This document shows positions 42,438 through 52,000 of a stretch of 64,000 bases of DNA, piece after piece. The translations under genes and the position numbers were made by a program. The notes beneath the pieces were generated by a model. It worked only from the letters and a program-made list of their open reading frames with translations. It did no database searches and was not told where the DNA came from. The DNA is from Aquisalimonas lutea (lineage in GTDB: Bacteria > Pseudomonadota > Gammaproteobacteria > Nitrococcales > Aquisalimonadaceae): positions 126,943 to 190,942 of the forward strand of contig NZ_JAUFPK010000004.1 of the NCBI RefSeq assembly GCF_030409225.1, in the 5' to 3' direction. Position 1 is the stretch's first letter. Each line of letters starts with the position of its first letter.

Positions 42438-42664
42438 TACTGCACCTCCGCCGCTGCGGAATCAGGTTGCTTCCGCATCCTCTCTTCCCACTCGCGGTCG
42501 GCCTTCCGCGTTATCCGGGCCGTGCGCTCAATACGCAGTAGCTCCGGGCCCTTTCCAGCGGCGAGCATCTTGTAGGCAAACGAGCGCGAGTATCCCCGTA
42601 GAGCGGCCCGTTCCTCGACCGTCCACGACTCGCGATCGGCTAGCTTGATGGTGTTCCTGTTCAT
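42437..42664 (-). CDS. AlpA-like helix-turn-helix protein (element)
   Basis: ATG 42664 follows GGAGG and gives 75 residues. WTVEERAALRGYSRSFAYKM and LAAGKGPELLRIERTARITR have the AlpA/MerR-type HTH pattern with a short wing. A Glu/Arg-rich tail follows. It begins the overlapping run that leads to the CHC2 and RepA-like genes, so it may control their expression. Confidence 0.65.
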   Translation of the reverse strand: MNRNTIKLADRESWTVEERAALRGYSRSFAYKMLAAGKGPELLRIERTARITRKADREWEERMRKQPDSAAAEVQ

Positions 42665-42739
42665 GGAAACCTCCACGTTGTCTGATGGACACGTGAAGGC
42701 TATGCGGTGAGAAATCGGGAGGCCGAGGCGCCTCCCGAA

Positions 42740-43339
42740 CTAATTTTCAAGGTGGGGCAGGGCGCGCGTGATCGTGTCGATGGTGGCAGTTTCACCAAGG
42801 CGTTTCTGAATAGCCCGGGCGCGGTCGGTTTTTGTGGTCAGGTGCGGGGACTCACTGCGGATCTGTTCGTCGGCCTCGCGCCATTCGCGCTTACGGGCTT
42901 CAGCGTCCTTGTGCCGCTCCGCGTTTGGGATCTCAGCGAACCCGCGTTGTTGTTGGCGTCGGCGGTATGCGAGCGCGAGGGCGGTTCCAGTATCATTGAC
43001 GAGGGCACCGACACCCTGGTCTTCCGCTGCGGGAAATCCGATAGTCAATTCAAGCTCACCTTGAAGGCGGTTAATCTCAGCGCGGCAAGTCGCGGCCGCT
43101 TCACTGTGTGGGGAATGGTGCCGCAGGGTGTCGGCGACCAGGGCCAAGTGCACGGCTAGGACCGTTACGTGGCGGACGTTCCGCAACGGCATCGGCCCAT
43201 CTTCGAAAACGAGGTAGCGGTCGTCGACAATCCGCACGTTGTAAGCGTTAATTATGCCGTGCCAGTCGATGCCGTCTGCCGCTGCCAACGTAAGACATTG
43301 ACGCTGCAGTTCTTCAAGAAGCTGCCCTGGGTTCTCCAA
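42740..43339 (-). CDS. Unknown protein beside the integrase (element)
   Basis: The 199-residue product has no recognised family. The N-terminal half (IINAYNVRIVDDRYLVFEDG) looks alpha/beta; the C-terminal half is basic and helical, ending in a possible HTH (DRARAIQKRLGETATIDTIT). The apparent start is TTG 43339, with weak ribosome support, so a later start is possible. It follows the integrase by 41 bp. Confidence 0.55.
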   Translation of the reverse strand: MENPGQLLEELQRQCLTLAAADGIDWHGIINAYNVRIVDDRYLVFEDGPMPLRNVRHVTVLAVHLALVADTLRHHSPHSEAAATCRAEINRLQGELELTIGFPAAEDQGVGALVNDTGTALALAYRRRQQQRGFAEIPNAERHKDAEARKREWREADEQIRSESPHLTTKTDRARAIQKRLGETATIDTITRALPHLEN

Positions 43340-43380
43340 GTACGCCAGGCGTTCCGTCGGGACATGATGCGGGGGCGATT

Positions 43381-44589
43381 TTATGGCTGCCCCCGCATCG
43401 AAACCACACCATCATCATCCCCACCACCGAACTCTGGCAGGTGGGCGCGGACCTGCTCGGCCACGTAGTCCGGTTGCAGGTGCGCATAGTGGCGCTCGGT
43501 CATGCGCGTGTCGGCATGGCCCAGGGCGCGGGCGATCACCTGGAGGGGGACGCCCTTGGCCGCGAGCATCGAGCCGTAGGTGTGGCGCAGCACGTGGAAT
43601 CCGATGGGCGGGTCAATGCCCGCCTGCGAACAGGCGTCACGCATGAATCGGTGCTGATGCGACTTCCCCCAGACGCCGCCGCCGTCGCGCGTGAACATCC
43701 GGTCACCGCGCTTTTTGCCGGCCGTGAGCCGGTCGAATAGCTGCCGGCCCTCGTCGGTGAGGTGGACATGCCGACCAGGTCCGCCCTTGGCCTCGCGCAC
43801 GCGCACGGTGCCCGCGTCGGGATCGTAGTCAGCCGCCACCATGGCCGCGAGTTCGCCGTACCGGCAGCCGGTGAGCAGGGCGGCTCGGAGTAGGGGGCGG
43901 AACTCTGGCACAGCGGCGTTGACGAGCCGCCGGGCCTCGTCGTGCGTGAGGTACCGTATGCGCGGCTGGTCTACGTTCTGGAAGGGCTGGACGCGGCGCC
44001 AGGCGCTATCGCTGTCTACCTTCCCGTCGCGGTAAGCGTGGTTCAGCGCGGCTTTCAGGACCGTCAGCACGCGGTTTGCCGTAGCCTTGCGCTTGCGCTT
44101 GTCCTCCGGATCGTCGCTGTCGGTGGCGGCCACACCGTTCAGCCACTTGCGTATGCGAGCTGCTGTAAGCCTGCCCACCTCCAGGGCCGCCAGGGGCTCG
44201 CGGATATGCTGTTCGGCCTTTTGCTTGGTCTCGGCGTAGGACTTCGAGCGGGCCTCGATCTCAGTGAGATAATCGTCCAGGGCCTGGCCTACGGTGTAGC
44301 CGTAGACGCGCTCCGGGGCGATGCCCTCCATGGCCTTCTCCATGGCCTGGCGATAGCTGAGCACGGACACGCCGTCAGCGTCGGCATTGTCGTCGGCGAG
44401 GGCGAGCTTGCGCTTGCGGTATTTGCCGCCTTCATAGGTGCGCACGTGCCACGAGCCGCCCCCCTTGGTCTTGCGGTAGCCCAGGAACAGGCCGTCGTGA
44501 ATCTGCCGCCAGTAAGGCTCGTGTCGTGCCGACAATCGACCGCGGGCCTCGCGGGTTTCCAGTCGTGCGTCGCGTGGTGCTCTGGCCAT
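43381..44589 (-). CDS. int: Tyrosine recombinase integrase (element)
   Basis: The 402-residue phage-type integrase should insert and excise the element at tRNA-Glu. An arm-binding region (about 20-70, YWRQIHDGLFLGYRKTKGG) and a core-binding SAM-like region (about 100-195) precede the catalytic domain. Active residues visible are R243 (GCRYGE), H332 and R335 (HVLRH), H358 (LGHADT) and Y368 (RHYAHL). It reads away from the right attachment site, at the opposite end from the intact tRNA. ATG 44589 follows GGGGGTAATAG, which overlaps a putative arm site. Confidence 0.95.
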   Translation of the reverse strand: MARAPRDARLETREARGRLSARHEPYWRQIHDGLFLGYRKTKGGGSWHVRTYEGGKYRKRKLALADDNADADGVSVLSYRQAMEKAMEGIAPERVYGYTVGQALDDYLTEIEARSKSYAETKQKAEQHIREPLAALEVGRLTAARIRKWLNGVAATDSDDPEDKRKRKATANRVLTVLKAALNHAYRDGKVDSDSAWRRVQPFQNVDQPRIRYLTHDEARRLVNAAVPEFRPLLRAALLTGCRYGELAAMVAADYDPDAGTVRVREAKGGPGRHVHLTDEGRQLFDRLTAGKKRGDRMFTRDGGGVWGKSHQHRFMRDACSQAGIDPPIGFHVLRHTYGSMLAAKGVPLQVIARALGHADTRMTERHYAHLQPDYVAEQVRAHLPEFGGGDDDGVVSMRGQP

Positions 44590-44591
44590 CT

Positions 44592-44660
44592 ATTACCCCC
44601 GTTTACCCCCGGTGTTGCGATCTTGCACAGCGGTTGTGGTCGGGGGTAATTGGGGGTAAT
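44592..44660. promoter_or_regulatory. Putative integrase arm sites, right end
   Basis: ATTACCCCC at 44592-44600 and TTTACCCCC at 44602-44610 are inverted to GGGGGTAAT at 44642-44650 and 44652-44660. The same motif is at the left end. The inverted paired layout upstream of int fits arm-type binding sites and possible self-regulation. Confidence 0.55.
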
Positions 44661-44768
44661 ATACCGGTGTGGATTCGGATAGACAACTACGGACGTACCT
44701 AGATTAATATCCTATGAAACAGGACGTTACGAAAACGCTCATGGACGGCGGGAGACGGGTTGTAGGCT

Positions 44769-44812
44769 CTTTCACGGCGGTAACAGGGGTTCGAATCCCC
44801 TTGGGGACGCCA
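44769..44812 (+). repeat. attR, 44-bp copy of the tRNA-Glu 3' end
   Basis: Identical to 33596-33639. The 5' half of the tRNA is absent here, so it is not a second tRNA gene. The 270-bp stretch from here to 45082 shows no gene. Confidence 0.93.
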
Positions 44813-45082
44813 TTTCTTCCGGGACCGCCAGCGCCCACGCCGCTGCAGCTCCTCTCCGTCCGCAACGACAATCACCGAACAGCGCGGCTCCCGACAATCG
44901 TCGGTGTTTTGACGCGTGCCCGGTTCCGGCTTGCGTGCCAATGCAATCCGGGTGCATCGAATGTGCCCTGGCGGCTTTCGCCGCGTGCAGATTACGTGTC
45001 TCCGGGAAGTGGATGATACAACCATAACGGGAACCGTTGCGGGCGCCGGAGGCGGCCGGAGACCTCGACCAAGGAGCAGCCG

Positions 45083-48000
45083 TTGGCCACCCGAGGGTTC
45101 AATACGCTACGCCTGGTGCTTGCGGCGGCATTGCTTGCGCTCGGCGGCATGGTCGCCGTGGGCGGCGCCCTCGGGGCGGGGCAGCCCGCCGTCTCGCTGA
45201 TCGACGTGTGGATTCTGCACGTACCGGCGCTCACCGGCGCGGCGCTGTTCCTGGTGGCGGCCGGTTATGCGGCCCTGATCTGCGCCCGCCCGGTGCTTGC
45301 GCTGTCGGCCGCCATCGCCGGGCTGGCGGCGGCCGTGGCGGCACCGGCGGCAGGACAGGGCCAGGGTGGGATCGTGGCCACGGTCGTTGTCATCCTGATC
45401 GCCATCCCGCTCGTGCTGCAGGCGCGCGGTCACCGGCAGCCGGTACCGGTTCGGGTGCTGCTGCCGCTGCTCGCGGTTGCTGCGGGAGTCCTGTTCTGGC
45501 TCGACGAGCCCGTGCTGGCCGTGGCCCTGCTGGTGGCCGGACCGTTGGCTCTCCCGGAGGCGGATCACCCCGACGACATGGACGCGCCCGGGATCACCCA
45601 GAGCCTGGTGATCCCCCTGGCGGTATTCCTGGTGATCGTCTCCGCGACCCTTGCTCTCTGGCAGGGAGCGGCCCGGCAGGCGCGTGAAGCCTGGGTCCAT
45701 CGTTCCGAGGGTATCGTCGAGCGGTTCTACCGGCAGATCGAGCACGATCTCGGCGTACGTGTCGATGCACTGGAACGCATGGCTCACCGCTGGGAACACA
45801 CCGGAGGAACGGGGGAGCGGGCGTGGCGACAGGACGCGGCCGGCTACCTGAGCGATTTCCAGGGTCTGGAGGGAATCGCGGTCCTGTGGGCGGATGGGGG
45901 TATCCGCTGGCTGCAGGGTCGGCTGTGGATGGACACGGCCAGGCCGGAGGGCTTCGCTGCGCATCCCCGCGTACAACCGGTCCTCGAGGCCGCCCGGGAG
46001 ACGGGGCAGACGCGCATGACGTCACCCGTCCAACCCGCAAGCGATACGGCGCACGTCTACCTGGTGATTCCCCTGTACGGCGATGGCGAAGTCACCGGGT
46101 TCCTGCTGTCCGTGCGGCGCCTTTCCGGGCTGTTCCGGTTCGCAAGGGGCGGAACGGCGCCCGGTTACGTCTTCCAGGTGATCGACGGCAAGGGGGACCG
46201 CATGTTCGGGCCGCCGGCGGTCGATGACGACCGCCCTTATGCCGCGGAGCAGGAGGTCGCCGTTCTCGGCGCACGCTGGCGGGTAGCGGCGTGGCCGGGT
46301 ACGACACTGCTGCGCAGCGAGCGCGGGGGCCTGCCGGATGCCGTCGCCCTCGGGGGAGTCTCCCTGGCGCTGGCAGGATTGCTGGTCATGAGGCTGACCC
46401 TCGTGGCCCGGGGTCGTGCGTTGTTGGCTGCTCGCCAGGCGACGGCACTGCACCACGAGATCGAGGAACGCGAGCGCCTCGAGGCGGAGCGACGGGCCAC
46501 GGCCCGAAGGCTGGAAGAGACCCTGGATCATCTGGCGGACGGGTTCTTCACGCTGGACAACGACGACCGTATCACCTACGTGAACCGGGCGGCGGCCCGT
46601 GCGGTGGGGATGGACCGGGACTACCTCGGGGGCCAGTACCTGTGGAACCTGTTTCCGGAAAACCGCGATGTCTATGGTGATCTCTACGAAGCGGTACGCG
46701 CCGACGGCCAGGCGCGTGATCGCGAGATCTTCGATGTGGCCTTCAATCGGTGGATCGATGTCCGGGCCTATCCGGTGCTCGACGGGCTGGCCGTCTGGTT
46801 CCGGGATATCTCCGAGACCAAGCGCAGCCGGGATCAGCTGTTGTTCCAGGGCCAGGTGCTGGAGCAGATCCACGATGCGGTCATCGGTGCGGATCTCGGC
46901 GGAGCGATCAACTTCTGGAACCGGGGAGCCGAGCGCCTGTTCGGCTATGCCGCGGATGAGGCGCGGAACCAGCCCCTGCGCATGCTGCGGCCGGGCCCGG
47001 AGTATCTCTCGCTGCGACAGCAGCTGATCGACCCCGTGTTGCGCAACGGTGCCCACGATGCCCAGATCGAGCTGGAGGATCGCCACGGCCGCCGGTTCAT
47101 GGCGCGGGTCTCGCTGTCGCTGACCCGCAACGAGTCCGGCCGCGCCCTGGGGATGCTGCTGTTCGTGCTGGATGTCTCCGACCGCTTCCGTTTCGAGCAG
47201 GAGCTCCAGGACGCCCTGGCGCGCGCGCAGAGCCACGCCGCGCGGCTGCGCGAGCTGGCCCGGATATCGCTGGCCCTGAATACGCAGCGGAGCCGGCAGC
47301 GGACACTGGAGACGCTGGTCAATGACGGGCGCCACCTGGTGGAGGCCCATCTGTGCCGGGTGTCCATCGACGAGCGCGAGGGGCTGCCGGGCGGCGAGAC
47401 GATTGTCTCGCGGTCGGAGAAGTATGCCGACGAGGCGAGGGCGGTGCCGAGGGCGCCGGAGGCGCTGCGCACCCGGGCGCAACGTACCGGCGATGCGTAC
47501 CGGCTGACGCAGGCGGAGCTCGCCGAGCACGCCCCGGCCCTCGCGCCCCTCGGGGCGTGGCTGGCGGTTCCGTTGTCGCGGCACGACGGCAGTTCCATGG
47601 GCATGCTCGAGTTCGCCGACCGCTATACCGGGGAATTCACGCCGGATGACGAGGCCGTGGCCGTGCAGCTGGCACAGCTCGCCGGGGCGGTGCTCGACAA
47701 GGCGGATGCGCTGGACCGCATGCGCCGGGCGGAAGCGGAATACCGCGAGCAGCTGGAGTTTCTCACCACCGTCACGCGCAGTGTCGCCGAAGGCATTCTG
47801 GCCGTGGATGCCCACGGCTACGTCGAGTACGTCAATCCGCATGGCGCCTGGTTGCTCGGGCAGGACAGCGACGCGATCCGCGGACAGCGGCTGGCGGCCC
47901 TGCTGGGGCATGCGGAACCGGTCTCCGGGGTGCCGGGCACGGCGGCGGATACCTGGCGCACCGTGGTAACGAGGTACGACGGCTCCACCGTGGCGCTCGT

Positions 48001-48106
48001 GCTGCAGGTCTCGCGTCTGGCGGAAGGACGCTGGCACGATGGCCAGGTCGTGGTCTTCCGGGAAGCCGACGGCGCTTCCCGTGATGATTTCCGCAACGAC
48101 GGGTGA
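45083..48106 (+). CDS. Membrane multi-PAS/GAF sensor without output domain
   Basis: The 1007-residue protein starts at TTG 45083 after AAGGAG. About seven membrane helices lie in 8-198, an extracellular sensory region of CHASE type spans about 200-410, and one more helix is at about 418-440. Then come PAS (about 470-580), PAS (about 590-700), GAF (about 716-880) and PAS (about 890-1005) domains. The protein ends right after the last PAS, with no kinase, GGDEF, EAL or receptor signalling domain. It is either a signal-input partner or a truncated protein. It lies just beyond the element's right end. Confidence 0.85.
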   Translation: MATRGFNTLRLVLAAALLALGGMVAVGGALGAGQPAVSLIDVWILHVPALTGAALFLVAAGYAALICARPVLALSAAIAGLAAAVAAPAAGQGQGGIVATVVVILIAIPLVLQARGHRQPVPVRVLLPLLAVAAGVLFWLDEPVLAVALLVAGPLALPEADHPDDMDAPGITQSLVIPLAVFLVIVSATLALWQGAARQAREAWVHRSEGIVERFYRQIEHDLGVRVDALERMAHRWEHTGGTGERAWRQDAAGYLSDFQGLEGIAVLWADGGIRWLQGRLWMDTARPEGFAAHPRVQPVLEAARETGQTRMTSPVQPASDTAHVYLVIPLYGDGEVTGFLLSVRRLSGLFRFARGGTAPGYVFQVIDGKGDRMFGPPAVDDDRPYAAEQEVAVLGARWRVAAWPGTTLLRSERGGLPDAVALGGVSLALAGLLVMRLTLVARGRALLAARQATALHHEIEERERLEAERRATARRLEETLDHLADGFFTLDNDDRITYVNRAAARAVGMDRDYLGGQYLWNLFPENRDVYGDLYEAVRADGQARDREIFDVAFNRWIDVRAYPVLDGLAVWFRDISETKRSRDQLLFQGQVLEQIHDAVIGADLGGAINFWNRGAERLFGYAADEARNQPLRMLRPGPEYLSLRQQLIDPVLRNGAHDAQIELEDRHGRRFMARVSLSLTRNESGRALGMLLFVLDVSDRFRFEQELQDALARAQSHAARLRELARISLALNTQRSRQRTLETLVNDGRHLVEAHLCRVSIDEREGLPGGETIVSRSEKYADEARAVPRAPEALRTRAQRTGDAYRLTQAELAEHAPALAPLGAWLAVPLSRHDGSSMGMLEFADRYTGEFTPDDEAVAVQLAQLAGAVLDKADALDRMRRAEAEYREQLEFLTTVTRSVAEGILAVDAHGYVEYVNPHGAWLLGQDSDAIRGQRLAALLGHAEPVSGVPGTAADTWRTVVTRYDGSTVALVLQVSRLAEGRWHDGQVVVFREADGASRDDFRNDG

Positions 48107-48134
48107 TGTGCCGTTCGGCGACAGGGGGGAGAGC

Positions 48135-48512
48135 GTGCTTCGGGAGCGTGTGTTCGTCTACGGCACTCTGCGCACGGGAGGGAGCAACCATCACGTGCTC
48201 ACCGGCGCCCGGCGGCTGGGCGATCACGTCACCGAGCCGCTCTACCGCATGCTGGATGTCGGCCCGTACCCGGGCGTCGTTAGCGGTGGTGATACGGCCA
48301 TCCGGGGCGAGGTCTACGAGGTGACCCCGGATGGGTTCCGCCGGCTGGATGCCCTGGAAGACTATCCCCGGAGCTATACCCGGCGGAAGATCGCGACGCC
48401 CTGGGGCGAGGCCTGGATGTACCTCTACCGGCCGCGTGGGCAGCGGTTGCCGGAGATCCCCGGCGGCGACTGGCTGCGCCGCTCGCCTCTGCGGCGCACG
48501 GGTGCGGACTGA
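48135..48512 (+). CDS. Gamma-glutamylcyclotransferase-like protein (YtfP family)
   Basis: VFVYGTLRTGGSNHHVL at the N-terminus is the signature of the AIG2/GGCT fold. The catalytic Glu candidate lies in LDALEDYP. GTG 48135 follows GGGGGAGAG and gives 125 residues; the frame upstream overlaps the preceding gene. It may act in glutathione breakdown or in amide modification of small molecules. Confidence 0.85.
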   Translation: MLRERVFVYGTLRTGGSNHHVLTGARRLGDHVTEPLYRMLDVGPYPGVVSGGDTAIRGEVYEVTPDGFRRLDALEDYPRSYTRRKIATPWGEAWMYLYRPRGQRLPEIPGGDWLRRSPLRRTGAD

Positions 48513-48723
48513 CGTTCGGGGGGCGGCGTAGCGCCCGCCTTTCTGCTATATACGGGGGTACGGGTGTCAGGTCTGCGCCGACAACCGGCACTTGGAGGAG
48601 CGCCCGCTCCTCCCTCTTTGTCGACCGGCCGCCGCGACGCCGATTGGTCGTCCGGCGGCTATTACTCACCTTCGGCTCGCGGGCAGGGACGTCCCGCCGG
48701 GGCGCCCCGGCGGGACGGCAGGG

Positions 48724-48936
48724 TCAGGTCTCGTCCTGGATGGGCTCGCAGACGATGTCCTTGATCTCGAAGCGGATGGTGCGGCCCTGGTCGTCCACCA
48801 GAACCTCCTCGAATTCCATTTCCCGCTTGGCCAGTGTCTGGGCCTCTTCCATGGACTCTGCTTCCACCACGACGCCGGACTCCTCCGCGTCGATCATCTG
48901 TTCGCCGGCGGGAACCCGGCACCGCCACAGGGCCAT
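48724..48936 (-). CDS. Unknown small protein
   Basis: The 70-residue product (starting MALWRCRVPAGEQMID) has no recognised family; it is acidic with a possible beta-rich fold. AGGAGG lies 7 nt before ATG 48936, so translation is well supported. It is isolated, convergent to the GGCT gene. The 211-bp gap 48513-48723 shows no gene. Confidence 0.65.
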   Translation of the reverse strand: MALWRCRVPAGEQMIDAEESGVVVEAESMEEAQTLAKREMEFEEVLVDDQGRTIRFEIKDIVCEPIQDET

Positions 48937-49088
48937 GCTGCTTCCTCCTGTCATGGTTTGTGCCTGCTACGGAAAACACACTAGCCCGTCCGCGGGTGTC
49001 GCGTCGATAGGTGATCGGGCTGCGGTTGCTTCCCTGCAACCGCCGTGTCACAACTGGTTCGGCGGAGATCCGAGGCGCCGACACGCGT

Positions 49089-52000
49089 ATGCTGAAGAAG
49101 CGATCACTGGCCGGTCTGCCGGCGCGAGTGGCCCTGACGTACGCCGGGGCAGCGGCAGCGTGGATCGTCGCCACTGACGTGTTCCTGTTCCGGCTCGGTG
49201 ACACCCCGTACACGAGCGGGTGGTTGAGCATCGCCAAGGGCCTGATCTTCGTCGTGCTGACCGGCCTGGTTGTCTACGGCGTGTTGCGCCGCGCCGTCTC
49301 CGGTCAGCAGCGGGCCCTTGATCAGCTGGTGGCCGCCGAGCGCCGCTACCGGGAGCGGCTTGACGACCTGGACCATGCCTACCTGGAAACGGATGCGCAC
49401 GGATGCGTGCGCTTCTGCAATCCCGCCGCCCGGTTGCTGTTCGCGGATGCCCGCGAAGAGCTCCTGGGCACGCCTTTCGCCGAGTGCATCGCCGGCCTGG
49501 AAGCCCATCAGAGGCTGGATCGCGCCCTGCGTTGCCTGGCAGTCGGGGAGCAGGCCCGGGGGCAGTTCCGGGCCCGGCTCGCACGCACCGGTGATGCGGA
49601 CCGGGAGCTGCGCGTGGACTGGTCCGTGCACCCCGCGGACCAGGTGCCCGGGCGGCTTACCCTGGTGGCGACGGAGATCACCGCCTGGGCGCGGGCGGCG
49701 CAGCAGAGCCGCAGGTTGGCCACCGTGCTGGAGGCGACGCCGGATCTCGTGGCCACCACGGATACCGCGGGTGCGATCAACTACCTCAACCGGGCGGGCC
49801 AGCGGCTGCTGGGGCTGGAGGAGGCTGACGGCGGATACGGTCGGGCCCTGGGATCGTTCATGCCGGCCTGGGCGAACCGGCTGGTGACCGAGCGCGCGAT
49901 CCCGGAAGCCACGGAGCGGGGCACGTGGAGCGGGGAGACGGCCCTGATCAGCACCAGCGGCCGGGAGATTCCGGTCTCCCAGGTCGTTATCGCCCACCGG
50001 GACGAGCGCGGGCGGCTGGACTACCTCTCGACCATTGCCCGGGATATCAGCGAGCGCAAGGCCATGGACCAGGCGCTGCGCACCTCCCGCGAGCAGTACC
50101 GCTCGCTGGTGGAGAATACCCACGACGGCCTGGCCGTGGCCCGGCAGGGATTGGTGCGCTACGTCAATCCCCGGCTCTCGGAGATGCTCGGATTCGACCT
50201 GCAGGAGTACATCGGCGGCTCCTCCATGCGTTTCGTGCATCCGGAGGACCGGGACCGGGTTCGCGACTGGTACCGGGCGGTGAGGGACGATGCGCCCCGG
50301 AGCGGTACCATCCGGTTCCGCTTCCTGACACTGTCGGGCGGGGTCCGCTGGGTGGAGGGAAAGGCCGGCACCATCCTCTGGGAAGGGGACGACGCGATCC
50401 TGTCGTTCTTCACGGATATTACCGAGAAGGTCCATGCCGAGGGGCGGCTGGAATACCTGGCGGCCTACGACGCGCTGACCGGCCTGCCCAATCGGGACCT
50501 TTTCCTGGCCACCCTCGCGGACAGGATCGACCGTGCCGGGGCCGTGGGCGGCGTGCTTGCGGTGGTGTATCTCAATCTCACCCGCTTCCAGATCTACAAC
50601 GACAGCTACGGCCACGAGCTGGGTGACCGGCTCCTGCGGGCGGTGGGGGAGCGGCTGTCCGAGCACGTGGCCGACAGCGACGCCGTGGCGCGGGTCGGCG
50701 GCGACGAGTTCGTGGTCGGCTTCTCCGGGCTGTCGGGCACGGCCGCGCTGCCGCCGGCGGTGCGGGCACTGTTCGACGCCGTGGGCGAGCCGTTCCGCGT
50801 CAAGGGGCAGGAGTTCTTCGTCAGCGCCAGCGCCGGTATCGCCGTCTACCCCGACGACGGCGAGGCCGCCGAGGAGCTGCTGCGCAAGGCGGCCAGCGCC
50901 CTGGAGGCCGCCAAGTCGGCCGGGGCGGGCAGCTATCAGTACTATGCGCCCGGCCTGAACGAGCAGGCGCGCCAGCGCCTGGCACTGGAGACGGACCTGC
51001 GCCACGCGCTGCGGCGCGGGGAGTTCGAGGTCTACTTCCAGCCCCAGGTGGATCTCGCCGACGGCGTTCTGCGCGGTACCGAGGCCCTGCTGCGGTGGCG
51101 GCATCCGGAACGCGGCCTGGTGATGCCGGCGGAATTCATTCCGCTGCTGGAGGAAAGCGATCTCATTCTCGATGCCGGCGAGTGGGTGTTCCGGCGCGCC
51201 TGCGAGATGCAGCGCTACTGGCGCCACGAGCTCGGGCGCGACCTGCGGGTATCCGTGAATCTCTCGGCCCGCCAGCTGGACGACCCGGGACTGGTCGAGC
51301 GCATCCGTGGCATCCTCTTGCACACCGGGGCGAACCCGCGGTCCATGGAGCTCGAGATCACGGAGAGCTCGCTGGTGCAGGATCCGTCACGGGCAGCCGA
51401 TACCCTGGAAGCACTCAAGGGGCTGGGGATCAGCCTGGCCGTGGACGACTTCGGTACCGGCTATTCCAGCCTCAGCTACTTCCGGCGTTTCCCCGTGGAC
51501 ACCATCAAGATCGACAAGGCGTTCATCGCCGAAGTGACCAGCGATCCGGACACCGCCGAGATCGTTCGCGCCATCATCGCCATGGGGCACAGCCTGGGAT
51601 GCCAGCTCGTGGCCGAAGGGGTGGAGACCGCCGGCCAGGTGCGCTTCCTGCGCCGGCAGCAGTGCGAATGGATGCAGGGCTACTATGTCAGCGAACCGGT
51701 GGATGCTGCCCGGTTCGGCGATCTCCTCGGCGGGGCGGGCGGCTGCCTGGTCAGCGTGACGGGGGAGGGCGAGGCCCCGGCCGTTCTGGTCGTGAGCGCC
51801 GACGATTCGCTCGCCGGCGAGGTCCGGGATGTCCTGCCCGATCCGGCGCCGGAGCTGTACACGGCTGCCTCGGCGGAGGCCGGTTTCGAGACCCTGGCCC
51901 GGCGGGACATGGCGGCGGTACTGGTGGACCGCGGGCTGGAGAGCATGGACGCCCTGGAGTTCGCCCGCCGCAGCAGCCTTCTCTACCCGGCGACGCGCCG

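Larger units (their letters stand above)
33596..44812. mobile_element. tRNA-Glu-integrated satellite-like element (about 11.2 kb)
   Basis: The element is bounded by 44-bp perfect direct repeats covering the anticodon loop to CCA of tRNA-Glu. It encodes a tyrosine integrase near the right end, AlpA-like regulators, a CHC2 zinc-finger protein, a RepA-like ATPase and several short unknown proteins on the minus strand. Four plus-strand cargo genes lie at the left. No structural phage genes or conjugation genes are visible. It is best described as a phage satellite or a small integrative element with its own replication module; both remain possible. Confidence 0.88.

Noticed and set aside
44769-44812. 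Second tRNA-Glu gene at the right end
   Set aside because: Only the 3' 44 nt are present; it is the attachment-site copy.
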